Below are positions 8,678 to 17,652 of a stretch of DNA of 64,000 nt, piece after piece. Both the position numbers and the translations under genes were made by a program. Below the pieces are notes generated by a model. It saw only the letters and a list, made by a program, of their open reading frames with translations. It was not told where the DNA came from and did no database searches. The stretch's first letter is position 1; every line of letters begins with the position of its first letter. The stretch spans positions 354,644 to 418,643 of the forward strand of contig JAPPKS010000027.1 in NCBI GenBank assembly GCA_028819845.1, read 5' to 3'. Source of the stretch: Candidatus Poribacteria bacterium. Its GTDB lineage: Bacteria; Poribacteria; WGA-4E; PCPOR2b.

Positions 8678-9728
8678 GCGCGACGGTTTATTACTGGCGG
8701 GAGTGCGTGATTTGTTGGAGATAATCGGGCTATTGGTTCGGCTGTTAATTCATGTCGGTTTGGCGCTTTGGACGTACCGCGATATCAAGCTTCGCGAGCG
8801 ATCGATGCTGTGGATTTTAGGCGTCCTATTCGTCCCGGAGGCATTCTTCCCACTATATTTTTGGAATCGAGCACCCGAACTTATTTGGACATGCCGCGAT
8901 TGTCATCGAAACAACCGCGCCACCTCGCGCCAATGTAGATACTGCAATCGATCTTACACCATAGAGGAAACAATATCGAAATTACACGGGTATTTTGAGC
9001 CATCAGACGCAATCGTTATCATCTTGGCCGCGCTATTGGTTCACAATTTTGCCTTGTTTGCGGCGATTGGGTTTTCGGCGGGCGCGGAGAAGTTATTGGA
9101 GCCACAAGACATCGCTTCATATATATCGACGCTTCCACCTTCTCACTTTTGGATTATTGAGATGATTGTACGAAATGCCCTGATTTGGTTGTGCCTCCAC
9201 TGTGTGACCGTGCGTTATCGAAGGCCGCTTGCCGCCGTTGGGCTGAGATTCAGCGGCGATTTTAGGATAATTGGTTTGCCTTTTCTACTTGCTCCGGTTT
9301 TGGTGTTGATCTCAGAAGCCGGGATGCAGGTGATAGTTGGAGTAAACGGCATAATATCGTCCAGTGCGGTAGAATCTCTAATCAAGATGGAAGAAGAGCG
9401 CCAAGCGACCGGGATGCCAGAACATCTTCGTGATGCCTCTGTGGTGCTCATGGGTTTTGTTTTACTTGTTCTGACGCCGGTCGGCGAGGAAATTTTATTC
9501 CGAGGGATAATGTACAGCGCCTTTTCCGATCGATTCGGGAATCAGAAGGGGCTTTTGTTGAGTTCTCTTTTGTTTGCTCTTCTTCATGGGTCCGTAATCC
9601 GATTCATTCCAACATTTGTTATGGGGCTCGCCTACGCCGCGCTGTCTGTTAGGACGAAGTCAATTTTTCCCGCTATCATTACGCATAGTTTTGTGAACCT
9701 GATTTCGGTTGTCATATGGTATAATTGA
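8676..9728 (+). CDS. CPBP family intramembrane metalloprotease with zinc ribbon
   Basis: The protein of about 350 residues has the CPBP (CAAX protease and bacteriocin-processing) motifs EEILFRG, LLHGSVIR and HSFVN within C-terminal membrane helices, so it is probably an active intramembrane glutamic/metalloprotease-type enzyme. After the first two helices a zinc ribbon (C-x2-C around CRDC and CRYC) is inserted, which is unusual. The start is uncertain: GTG 8664, ATG 8676 and GTG 8703 share the frame, and a promoter-like sequence covers the first two. Substrate unknown. Confidence 0.85.
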   Translation: MRDGLLLAGVRDLLEIIGLLVRLLIHVGLALWTYRDIKLRERSMLWILGVLFVPEAFFPLYFWNRAPELIWTCRDCHRNNRATSRQCRYCNRSYTIEETISKLHGYFEPSDAIVIILAALLVHNFALFAAIGFSAGAEKLLEPQDIASYISTLPPSHFWIIEMIVRNALIWLCLHCVTVRYRRPLAAVGLRFSGDFRIIGLPFLLAPVLVLISEAGMQVIVGVNGIISSSAVESLIKMEEERQATGMPEHLRDASVVLMGFVLLVLTPVGEEILFRGIMYSAFSDRFGNQKGLLLSSLLFALLHGSVIRFIPTFVMGLAYAALSVRTKSIFPAIITHSFVNLISVVIWYN

Positions 9729-9737
9729 CCTAGCAAC

Positions 9738-10802
9738 CTATGCAGCACACGGATAAACCCCGAGGATTTTTACGAGCACGCATAGCTCTTCAATCTCGTC
9801 TAAAGCGGTTCGGACGTTTTCATCTTCGGCATGTCCATCAAAATCCACAAAGAATACGTATTCCCAAGCTTTTGTTCGAGCAGGCAAGGATTCAATCCGG
9901 CTCATATTGATACCGTTGCGCTCCAAGACTCTGAGGACTTCATAGAGCGCACCGACTTTGTCTTTAATTGCGAAAAGGATTGATGTCCGGTCGTTTCCGC
10001 TTCTTTCCGCGGCGTGCCATCCAATAACAAGGAAGCGGGTCGTGTTGCTTGGGTCGTCCATTATTGACGCGTTGGATATAGGCACATTATAGATTTCCGC
10101 TGCAAGCTTGCTAGCGATTGCCGCGGCACCGTGTTCGTCGGCGGCTATTCGCGCGGCCTCAGACGTACTTGCGACTTCAATTTGTTGAACACCTTCCAAG
10201 TTTTGATGAAGCCATTTTCTGCATTGCGCAAAGGGTTGCGGATGTGAGTAAACTTTAACGACTTCGTTCAGTGGAAAATTTGCGAGCAGGTTGTGATCGA
10301 TTGGCAGGAAGATTTCGGCGCAAATTTGCAACTGCGAGTGCTGGAACATTTCCAGAACGTCGCGCACACTACCGTATGTGGAATTTTCGATTGCAACCAC
10401 TCCGTAATCGGCCCTGCTAGCTTCGACCTCTACGAAGATATCGGTTTGAGGCGATTGTGGAATGAAATTTGCCGAGCCGCCAAAATGGCGCAGGCTGGCG
10501 GCATGCCCAAAACTACCAACGGGGCCGAGGTATGCAATGCGCAATGGCTTTTCTAAGAATCGGCAAGCCGATATAATCTCTTTGTAAATTTTCTCAAGGG
10601 CAATGGATGGAAATCCATCCTTGTTGCGCGCCTTCAACCGAGTCAGAATCTCTTTTTCACGGTGCGGCGCGTACACAGTCCCCGTTTTTGCGCTTTCTTT
10701 GAGGTCGCCGACCTTTTTAGCAATTCGGGCGCGTTGAAACAAGAGATCCAAGATTTGATCGTCAATTTGATCGATTTGATTTCGGTAGTCTGCCAGATTC
10801 AA
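9738..10802 (-). CDS. pheA: Bifunctional chorismate mutase / prephenate dehydratase
   Basis: The 354-residue protein begins with an AroQ-type chorismate mutase domain (about residues 1-85, RARIAKKVGDLK), then a prephenate dehydratase domain (about 87-265) with YLGPVGSFGHAA, VAIENSTYGSV and the catalytic NTTRF motif, and ends with an ACT regulatory domain (about 275-354, ESLPART). It turns chorismate to prephenate to phenylpyruvate for phenylalanine synthesis. The ACT domain implies feedback control by phenylalanine. The stop lies nine bases from the convergent CPBP stop. Confidence 0.97.
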   Translation of the reverse strand: MNLADYRNQIDQIDDQILDLLFQRARIAKKVGDLKESAKTGTVYAPHREKEILTRLKARNKDGFPSIALEKIYKEIISACRFLEKPLRIAYLGPVGSFGHAASLRHFGGSANFIPQSPQTDIFVEVEASRADYGVVAIENSTYGSVRDVLEMFQHSQLQICAEIFLPIDHNLLANFPLNEVVKVYSHPQPFAQCRKWLHQNLEGVQQIEVASTSEAARIAADEHGAAAIASKLAAEIYNVPISNASIMDDPSNTTRFLVIGWHAAERSGNDRTSILFAIKDKVGALYEVLRVLERNGINMSRIESLPARTKAWEYVFFVDFDGHAEDENVRTALDEIEELCVLVKILGVYPCAA

Positions 10803-10856
10803 TAAAAGACATCTCCAACAAGTGTATTGTAGCTGTTACGACAACATTCCGAATAA

Positions 10857-11108
10857 TTAGTCTTTCACTAGCGACCGAATCGCAGCAATCATGTCATCGT
10901 CTGACGGATTGTTTTTTACGATTTCAATAAACTCGTCGCCAGTAAGCTTGTATTCCTCCAGGAATACTGATTGATCCATTGGTCACGGGTAAATGTAGTC
11001 GCCGATTGTCCCGTTCAATTTAGCGCGCGCTTTATCCGTGATTCGGGCAAGCCAAGGAATTCCGCCAATGACTAAATCCCGGTGACGCGGTTTCCAGTCG
11101 AGTCCCAT
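10857..11108 (-). CDS. Candidate selenoprotein: DUF5069-like protein with in-frame TGA
   Basis: Reading from ATG 11108, behind a near-perfect GGAGGTGA eight bases upstream, gives 41 residues ending GDYIYP, then TGA at 10985-10983, then in the same frame 41 more residues starting PMDQSVFLEEY and ending at TAA 10859-10857. Both halves read as one DUF5069-like protein of 83 residues (IGGIPWLARITDKARAK, then YIYP-U-PMDQ). From memory, relatives have Cys in a C-P-(L/M)-D motif at exactly this point. A hairpin of bacterial SECIS type follows. I therefore infer Sec at residue 42. The alternatives are a nonsense mutation or a sequencing error. Function is unknown; the gene lies between pheA and a UPF0182 gene on the same strand. 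Confidence 0.75.
10950..10985 (-). promoter_or_regulatory. bSECIS-like hairpin downstream of the in-frame TGA
   Basis: On the minus strand TGA (10985-10983) is followed by 15 bases and then a perfect 7-bp stem GTATTCC (10967-10961) and GGAATAC (10956-10950) around loop TGGA (10960-10957). The loop lies 22 bases after the TGA, has four bases and a G at its second position. As I recall the published bacterial SECIS model, it requires a 3-14 nt loop with G in its first two positions, 16-37 nt from UGA, so the fit is good. Confidence 0.65.
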
Positions 11109-11138
11109 TAGAGTCACCTCCATGTTTGGTGTTAGTGG

Positions 11139-14100
11139 TTAATTAGCATTTTGTTCCAACTGCTTCAATGTCTGCTCCAGCAGATTTTGTAAACGCCCGT
11201 ATTCAGCCCAATTTCCCGTCCGTCTCGCATCTACCGCTTGTTGATAAATTTGGTTTGCATCTCTCGCCAACTTTGAAATTAAGGTTTGCGTTGCGGCGCG
11301 GCCAGATACGTTCTGTAGGTCTTTTTTCTGTACGCCAGATTCCGGTTGCCCTGACGGCGGCGAACTCGATGCGACCGCTCTCCCAAACATCTTGACCAAG
11401 GCTTCGTCAAAACTCGCGCCCCAGACGACGTTTTCTTTATAGCCGATGACGACACGACGGAGTTCAGGAATTGCCGATTCCTCATTCTCCGATTGAATGT
11501 AGATTGGCTCTACGTACAAGAGGGCGTTGTGCATGGGGATAATTAACAAATTTCCACGCAGCACGCGCGATCCTTCCCTATTCCATAAGCTAATCTGTTC
11601 GGAAATTTCAGGTTTTTGGGTGATAAAATTTTCGACCTGCATTGGTCCAGGGGCAAGTTTTCCTTTTGGAAAGCGATAAACGAGCAGTTGGCCGTATTGC
11701 GGCAAATCGCATCTTGCAGCTAGCCAAGCCGTGAGATTTAACTTGCTCTTTGGGGTGAAGGGAAGCATGAGCATGAATTCCGCCTGTTCTTCGCCCGGCA
11801 GTTTTATTACAACGTAATAGGGTGCGACTTCTTGTTCATTTGTCAAGTGCGGCTGTGGGCTCACTTGTTGGGTTGGGAAGGGACTGGGCGGCGCCACAGG
11901 CTGATTACGTGGGCGCTCAGTCGTGTCGTAAACCTCTTTACCGATTTCCCAGGGGTCTTCTTGTGCATAGAAGGTCGTTGGGTCTTTCATGTGATAATCC
12001 TGATACATCCGAGCCTGAATAAGGAACATCGTGGTTGGATAACGGATGTGGCTTTTGAGATCTTCAGGCATGTCGCCAAATGGTTTGAAGAGATCGGGGA
12101 AAATACGGTTGTAGCACTCTACAATGGGGTCGTTTTCGCGCTTCATCAGATAGAAATTCACGGTGCCATCGTAGGCGTCCACAGTCACTTTTACAGCGTT
12201 TCGAATATAGTTTCCATCCCAGGGTTGTTCACCGCCGACGATTCGGCTTGCCGCGCGTCTTCCCTGCCGTTCCGCAATAGTTGCCCGCACCACATCCGGC
12301 ATGGGGGCGGAATACGGATAACGTCTCGTTGTCGTGTATGCGTCGATCATCCAGATAAGCCTGCCGTTGTGAATAACCGCATAGGGGTCTTTATCGAATC
12401 GTAAGAATGGTGCGATTTTTTGAACACGCTCTTGTATGTTTCGATGGTAGAGCACCCGACTAGTAGATGTAATTTCTCCTGGTAGGATGAATTTCAGCTC
12501 ATTGTTAAATTTCAGCATGTAAACGAACCTGCGCATGAATGATGCGAGTTCAACCCCGCCCTGTCCCGTGTACGAATATTTGGCATAGCCCTGCCCTTGT
12601 TCAGGGTAATCAAACTCCAGTTTGTCATGACGCCCTGGGTGGACGATTGCGTAATGCGGTGTGAGTTCTCCGTAGTATATACGCGGTCCTGGCTCGGCAT
12701 TAAACCGATTATCCGTCCATTCGGCTGCATAATTGACTGGGATGTCCTCAATGTACATTTTGGGTTTTCCGTCATCAATCTCATTGACGGGGCTCATCAC
12801 GGCGCCATAACCGTGAGTATAGACGTAGGTCCGCTTATACCAATCTTCATTTCGAAGTTCGTTCAAATCCAACTCACGAGTTGAGAGCATCACTTGTCGC
12901 GCTTCGCCGTCTTCCATTGGGTAGCGGTCAATGTCTACGTCGGCAAAATCATACTGACGCCGCAGTTCTTGCAATTGACGAAATGTACGCCTGAGCGGAC
13001 GCCAATCCCAAAGCCGCACGCTGTTTACGACTGCGGAATTTTCCTCATTCGTAATCTGCTCGTAGGATAACTCGCCTGTCAAGGGGTATTCTTCTTCCGT
13101 CACGGTGTTATCTTCCAAATCATAAGCGAATAAAGTTGCCTTTATGTTAAAGTTAATGTATTTGGATTCAAGCTCCTGCTTATTGGGTTCGACCTTTAGC
13201 CTTTGAATGAGGCTAGGATAGACCTGGCCAAAGAAGCCAACAATCAATAGGATTACAACACCACCGACAGCGGGTGAGATTCGCCGCAAGAAGATGCTGA
13301 TTAGAAACACTACGGCACAGATGATTGAAATCGCCAGCAAAATTTTCAGCACAAGCAACCGCGCTTGGATGGCTGCATATCCGCCGCCGCCGCGGACAAC
13401 ATCGTTCGTAGCGTACAGCAGGTCAAACATTGTAAAGCGGTAATTCCAAGCGCGAGTCAGCAGTGTAATACCGACTAACAAAAAGAGATGTGTCTTTACG
13501 CGCCGCGGCGGATCGAAGCGGTTATTATCGCCAATTAAAGAGCCGTGAAAAAAGTAGAGCACCGCGGAAAAGATTGTCATTAACAGAAACAATCCAACTA
13601 AATTGCCGCAAATAAAGCGTTCAAACGGCATTCTGAAAACGTAATAACTGACGTTTTTATCGAATATTGGATCGCGGGTAGCCGCGGTTAACACGGCTTT
13701 TTCCGTCGTGGTGAACTCGAGAGGACGGCTCAATGTAATTTTGGTTCTACCGTTGCCAGCACTGCTAATGGAATTGACATTTGCCTGGTGGCTTTGATTT
13801 TCCTGCTCAATAACAACTTTATCTCCTACCTTTAAGCCTTTAGCTTCGACATCCAACTGAGAAATTAAAACATCTGTGTTGCCGCTTTCAACAGTTTCGG
13901 ATAGGCGGCTGGCCGATTGAAAGGCGAGGTCGTCCGCTTTGAAATAGCGCAGAGCGATTTCCCATCGATCTGCCGCTGTATATCCCATAAGGGCGCTAAA
14001 CGCAATGGCGAGAAGCGCCAGCACTACGTAAATCATTTTGCGCAGATCGAAATCGAATTCGCCGCTGATTGGGATTGATTCAAGAAGGGTAGGGCTTAGT

Positions 14101-14339
14101 CGGGAGGGAGTGAAACGCCAAATCAGATAGAGGTTGACGAGAAGGATGACCAGAAAAAGCCCCCCGACGGCAGCACCCAATGCAACTTTCGTCAATAGAA
14201 TTTCCGTGAATACTGAAACGTAGCCCACCATATCAAACCAAAGTACGTTGGGGTAAATATTGACGAAAATTGCGATAATGCCGGCGATGACCGCCAATAC
14301 CGCGGCGAGAATAATGAGCCGTTTAAAACGTGATTCCAT
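11139..14339 (-). CDS. UPF0182 family integral membrane protein
   Basis: At 1066 residues this matches UPF0182 (COG1615). About seven membrane helices lie in the first 400 residues, followed by a large extracytoplasmic domain with family features such as IYYGELTPHYAIVHPGRHDKLEFDYP (shown here only in part), WMIDAYTTTRRYPYS, YIRNAVKVTVDAYDG and a C-terminal Ser/Pro/Gln-rich linker with a short helical tail. The function of the family is not known. It follows no obvious partner; the small DUF5069-like gene lies 30 bases after its stop on the same strand. Confidence 0.93.
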   Translation of the reverse strand: MESRFKRLIILAAVLAVIAGIIAIFVNIYPNVLWFDMVGYVSVFTEILLTKVALGAAVGGLFLVILLVNLYLIWRFTPSRLSPTLLESIPISGEFDFDLRKMIYVVLALLAIAFSALMGYTAADRWEIALRYFKADDLAFQSASRLSETVESGNTDVLISQLDVEAKGLKVGDKVVIEQENQSHQANVNSISSAGNGRTKITLSRPLEFTTTEKAVLTAATRDPIFDKNVSYYVFRMPFERFICGNLVGLFLLMTIFSAVLYFFHGSLIGDNNRFDPPRRVKTHLFLLVGITLLTRAWNYRFTMFDLLYATNDVVRGGGGYAAIQARLLVLKILLAISIICAVVFLISIFLRRISPAVGGVVILLIVGFFGQVYPSLIQRLKVEPNKQELESKYINFNIKATLFAYDLEDNTVTEEEYPLTGELSYEQITNEENSAVVNSVRLWDWRPLRRTFRQLQELRRQYDFADVDIDRYPMEDGEARQVMLSTRELDLNELRNEDWYKRTYVYTHGYGAVMSPVNEIDDGKPKMYIEDIPVNYAAEWTDNRFNAEPGPRIYYGELTPHYAIVHPGRHDKLEFDYPEQGQGYAKYSYTGQGGVELASFMRRFVYMLKFNNELKFILPGEITSTSRVLYHRNIQERVQKIAPFLRFDKDPYAVIHNGRLIWMIDAYTTTRRYPYSAPMPDVVRATIAERQGRRAASRIVGGEQPWDGNYIRNAVKVTVDAYDGTVNFYLMKRENDPIVECYNRIFPDLFKPFGDMPEDLKSHIRYPTTMFLIQARMYQDYHMKDPTTFYAQEDPWEIGKEVYDTTERPRNQPVAPPSPFPTQQVSPQPHLTNEQEVAPYYVVIKLPGEEQAEFMLMLPFTPKSKLNLTAWLAARCDLPQYGQLLVYRFPKGKLAPGPMQVENFITQKPEISEQISLWNREGSRVLRGNLLIIPMHNALLYVEPIYIQSENEESAIPELRRVVIGYKENVVWGASFDEALVKMFGRAVASSSPPSGQPESGVQKKDLQNVSGRAATQTLISKLARDANQIYQQAVDARRTGNWAEYGRLQNLLEQTLKQLEQNAN

Positions 14340-14708
14340 GCGTACCTACTTTCAGTTAATGGCTAACGCGAACTGTGAATTCGCAATGTGATTTCCCTCT
14401 GGAGGTTCAAAGGGGTTGAAAACCTTTCGAGTCTTTAAAGAAAAGACGAAAGTCTAAACTAGGGCGTGTTGACATTTTTAACGGACGATAGTGTGATTTG
14501 CCTAGAACCCAATTCAACAGTAGTAGGTTTGGCTTCCTCTCCCAACTAGTGCGGAATTTCACAAGTCAAGCGAGGCTCCCGACCTACAGCCGGGCGGCCA
14601 CAAGGGCTGCTTAAATGCAGCGACAGGACTTCTGCCTGCCCAAATCGGTCGGAACTGAGATGTGTTCAAGTTTTCAAATATCAACAGTGCCCATTACATA
14701 TTCAAAAT
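14340..14708. other. Intergenic region without clear features
   Basis: This gap of about 370 bases lies upstream of the UPF0182 gene and downstream of the peptidase-barrel gene, both on the minus strand. It should hold the UPF0182 promoter, but I see no strong match to a promoter consensus, terminator or reading frame. Confidence 0.4.
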
Positions 14709-17630
14709 TCAAAAGGCTTGGCTTAGTCCAAAGTGGAACATTGTGTCCGGATTAATCTCGGCGAGGTCGGTTCGACGCGCAACATCGAAATCGAGAGAGA
14801 AGAACCCAAGCTGTAATCGGAGTCCAATGCCAACAGAACCTTTGACATCATCGAGGCGATAGCGGTTATTCTCCTTATGAAAGACGTGATATGGATTGTC
14901 GCGGTGGAGCGCCTCCGACCAAACGGTGCCAAAATCAGAGAAAGCAATACCACGAATCCCGCTGATTGCCCACGGGAAGGGCCAACCAAACCTAAGCTCG
15001 TCAATGAATGGGATTCGAATCTCAAAATTCATTAGTCCCATACGCGTACCGATTAGGTCCTGGTAACGATATCCCCTGAGGGTATCGATTCCGCCGAGAT
15101 AAAAGAGGGATTTATCTGAGCCAAAGCTGCCGCCTAGCAGCAAACGGGTTGCAAATGTTGAACGCCTGCCAAGTTTAAAATAGCGTCGATAGTCGAAGAC
15201 GACATTCGTCAGTTCTAGTTCGCTGCCTAAAGCCCGAAACGACTTCTCGAATGTAAGTTTGTAGCGTGTGCCAGTATGGGGCCCAAACACTTTCCACATC
15301 GTGGTATCACCCACGAGAGAGAGTGTTCCGAGAAAGAGGATTGCACGGTTGTCGCCGAAATTACGCGCCGGATTAGGTTCAAAGTTGAAGGAAAACGGGG
15401 TAGAGTACATTAAGAGGTTGAAATCTAACCGACGATAGCGATTGAATGGATGACTCATGAATCCGAGAAAGCCGGTGGTACGCTGCAAATATCCGCGGCG
15501 ATCGCGAGTTGTGCCCAAGAGGTAATATTGGTGGTAGTTAAAAAGGGCGGCGCCAAGATCGCTGCGGCGCGCGAGAAATCCGTATCGTAGTATGAAATCC
15601 GGTGCCAGGAAGCCTGATTGATTTATCAAACTTGCGCCCAACCGATGATTGCCCATCATATCGCTTCCGATGAACTCCGTTGTGTTACGCAGAAGACCGT
15701 CAGCGCCCAAGTTAAAGTTGGTGAAAATTGCGTCCAGGGCAATGTTGGTATCGTATTTCCGGCGGCCAATGCGGCGCGGCGGCGGTGTCGAAGCGTCTGC
15801 AATTATCGGCTGCACCTCCAAAGGCGGCATGTCAATCTTGTCATTCATTGCCTTTGCCGCGTCCATGAGATAGATGTCCTGTCTTCCATTTTGATACGCA
15901 GTAAAGACAATATTTTTCTGATGGGGGTCAAGGCTAGGGTTGAAGCACCCCGTGATGATACTTGTCAATCGCGTAAAATCCGATCCATCCGGTTTAATCG
16001 TGTGCAAATCGTAGACACCGTGCAGGTCCGAGCAGAAAATTATTTTTTCCCCATCGGGCGACCATTTTGGACTCACGGCGTTGTGTTCGCCGTATGTCAA
16101 CTGCCGTTGTGTGCGGTCAATTAGATTAAAGATGACTAGTTTGTTCTTGCTCTCGCGCTCTGAGGAATAGATGATTTCTTCTGTTGTTGGGTGCCATGAC
16201 GGGTGGTTATCATTGAAGGGGTCGTTTGTCAACCGAGTGATCTCTCCGGTTAAAAGTTCGATGACATATAAATCGGATTGTCCTTTGTCTAATGCAGCAA
16301 AAACGATGCGGTCGCCGTTTCCATCATAGCTCGGTGAATATGCTGCATCGAAGTCGAGTTTTAAGCGGCGCTTTAGTTTTTTGGTTATGATATCAATCTC
16401 CAATAGATAATCCGTTCCGTGATGCTTGGCAATACATGCAATACAATCACCATCAGGCGACCAAGCAATTCCGCTGCCGTCCATGCGGAGGTCTTCATAT
16501 TTGCTCCCAAAGAAACGTTTACTAATTCGGGCAAGTCTTTTCCCGCTCTTTGCGGACACGAGGACGATTTCGCCAAATCCGTCGCTGCCGGTAATGTAAG
16601 CGATGATGTCGCCGCTTGGCGACCAAGCTGGCTTTACGTTGCTGGAAAATCGGGATTTTTCAGTCAGGCTTTTGGCAATCGTATCTGGCGTATCCTTGTG
16701 CTCAACCAGGGGCCAATATTTTTTCTGAACGACGCGGCGCCAACTTTTATCGAACTCTTCTAGACCAATGCCGAGCACATTTTTGAAGGCAATGTCGATA
16801 TCTTTTGTTCGGATGTGCCTTAATTCATGCATGATCTGCCCCACTTTGTCTCGGCCGTAAGTTTCCACCAAGTACCCAACTGCAGATTGCCCCATCTTAT
16901 ACCCGAGAAAGACATGCGGGCCGAGAACGCGGAAATCTTGAAGGCGGGTCAACGGAACAATGTAGTTGGCGAGGCTTGCATCCCGTAAAACCATCTCTCC
17001 GATCGTGTCATTGTCTTCGCCAAAGTAGTCTGCTGATCCTTCAATGAACCAAATTGGAGGTGAATAGAGAAATTCGCCGCTATAGATATGAGCCGCAGGT
17101 TTCTGATAGATAATATCGTATTGAAAGATATGTACCAATTCGTGAAATATGACCTCTCGAAACGCTTCCATTGAACCCGTGAAGGGAATCACCATACGCC
17201 GCTTAAATATTTCAGCGAAACCGCCTATGCCTTCGTGAATCTCCTGCAGTATAATATTGGTCTCCTGAAAATCTTTGTGGGATTGATATAGAATTAGCGG
17301 TGTGCGATCTTTGATTTCGTGGTCAAAATCTTCGCTGTGCTTTTCATACGCTTCTTCCGCAATGTCTGCCATAATCGGAACAAGCCGCTCTTCGCTAGGG
17401 TAGTAATGAATATCAAAATGTTCTGTGCGGTGAATTTTCCAGTCGAAAGGTTCATCGGTAACTTTGTTTTTGCCAAATCCCTGCGCCCAACTGGTTTGGG
17501 AGTAAAAGAGAAATGTGGACAGACACAAGAAGAACAATGAAATCGCCGGTGAAGCCGGTGTGATGCGCGAATTGCGGCGCTCGACACAAAACTTGAAGCG
17601 TGTTATGAACAATTGTATCAATGTAATCAT
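14709..17630 (-). CDS. Peptidase MA-like / TolB-propeller / OMP85-like barrel fusion protein
   Basis: This 973-residue protein has an N-terminal hydrophobic segment (about 29-50, signal peptide ending TSWAQ), a gluzincin-type metallopeptidase domain with HELVH (163-167) and a downstream glutamate in FIEGSADYF, then a PD40/TolB-like beta-propeller with repeated WSPDG motifs (about 325-590), and a C-terminal surface-antigen barrel (about 640-973) with GGIDTLRGYRYQ. The barrel should sit in the outer membrane and the peptidase and propeller in the periplasm. Its neighbours are two lipoprotein-like genes upstream on the same strand. Substrate unknown. A later start near residue 16 is possible. 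Confidence 0.88.
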   Translation of the reverse strand: MITLIQLFITRFKFCVERRNSRITPASPAISLFFLCLSTFLFYSQTSWAQGFGKNKVTDEPFDWKIHRTEHFDIHYYPSEERLVPIMADIAEEAYEKHSEDFDHEIKDRTPLILYQSHKDFQETNIILQEIHEGIGGFAEIFKRRMVIPFTGSMEAFREVIFHELVHIFQYDIIYQKPAAHIYSGEFLYSPPIWFIEGSADYFGEDNDTIGEMVLRDASLANYIVPLTRLQDFRVLGPHVFLGYKMGQSAVGYLVETYGRDKVGQIMHELRHIRTKDIDIAFKNVLGIGLEEFDKSWRRVVQKKYWPLVEHKDTPDTIAKSLTEKSRFSSNVKPAWSPSGDIIAYITGSDGFGEIVLVSAKSGKRLARISKRFFGSKYEDLRMDGSGIAWSPDGDCIACIAKHHGTDYLLEIDIITKKLKRRLKLDFDAAYSPSYDGNGDRIVFAALDKGQSDLYVIELLTGEITRLTNDPFNDNHPSWHPTTEEIIYSSERESKNKLVIFNLIDRTQRQLTYGEHNAVSPKWSPDGEKIIFCSDLHGVYDLHTIKPDGSDFTRLTSIITGCFNPSLDPHQKNIVFTAYQNGRQDIYLMDAAKAMNDKIDMPPLEVQPIIADASTPPPRRIGRRKYDTNIALDAIFTNFNLGADGLLRNTTEFIGSDMMGNHRLGASLINQSGFLAPDFILRYGFLARRSDLGAALFNYHQYYLLGTTRDRRGYLQRTTGFLGFMSHPFNRYRRLDFNLLMYSTPFSFNFEPNPARNFGDNRAILFLGTLSLVGDTTMWKVFGPHTGTRYKLTFEKSFRALGSELELTNVVFDYRRYFKLGRRSTFATRLLLGGSFGSDKSLFYLGGIDTLRGYRYQDLIGTRMGLMNFEIRIPFIDELRFGWPFPWAISGIRGIAFSDFGTVWSEALHRDNPYHVFHKENNRYRLDDVKGSVGIGLRLQLGFFSLDFDVARRTDLAEINPDTMFHFGLSQAF

Positions 17631-17652
17631 TCTACTTCGCCCAATTACAATG

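Noticed and set aside
10857..10980. A separate 40-codon gene starting at ATG 10978.
   Set aside because: It lacks its own ribosome site, and its sequence is the C-terminal half of the DUF5069-like protein in the same frame.
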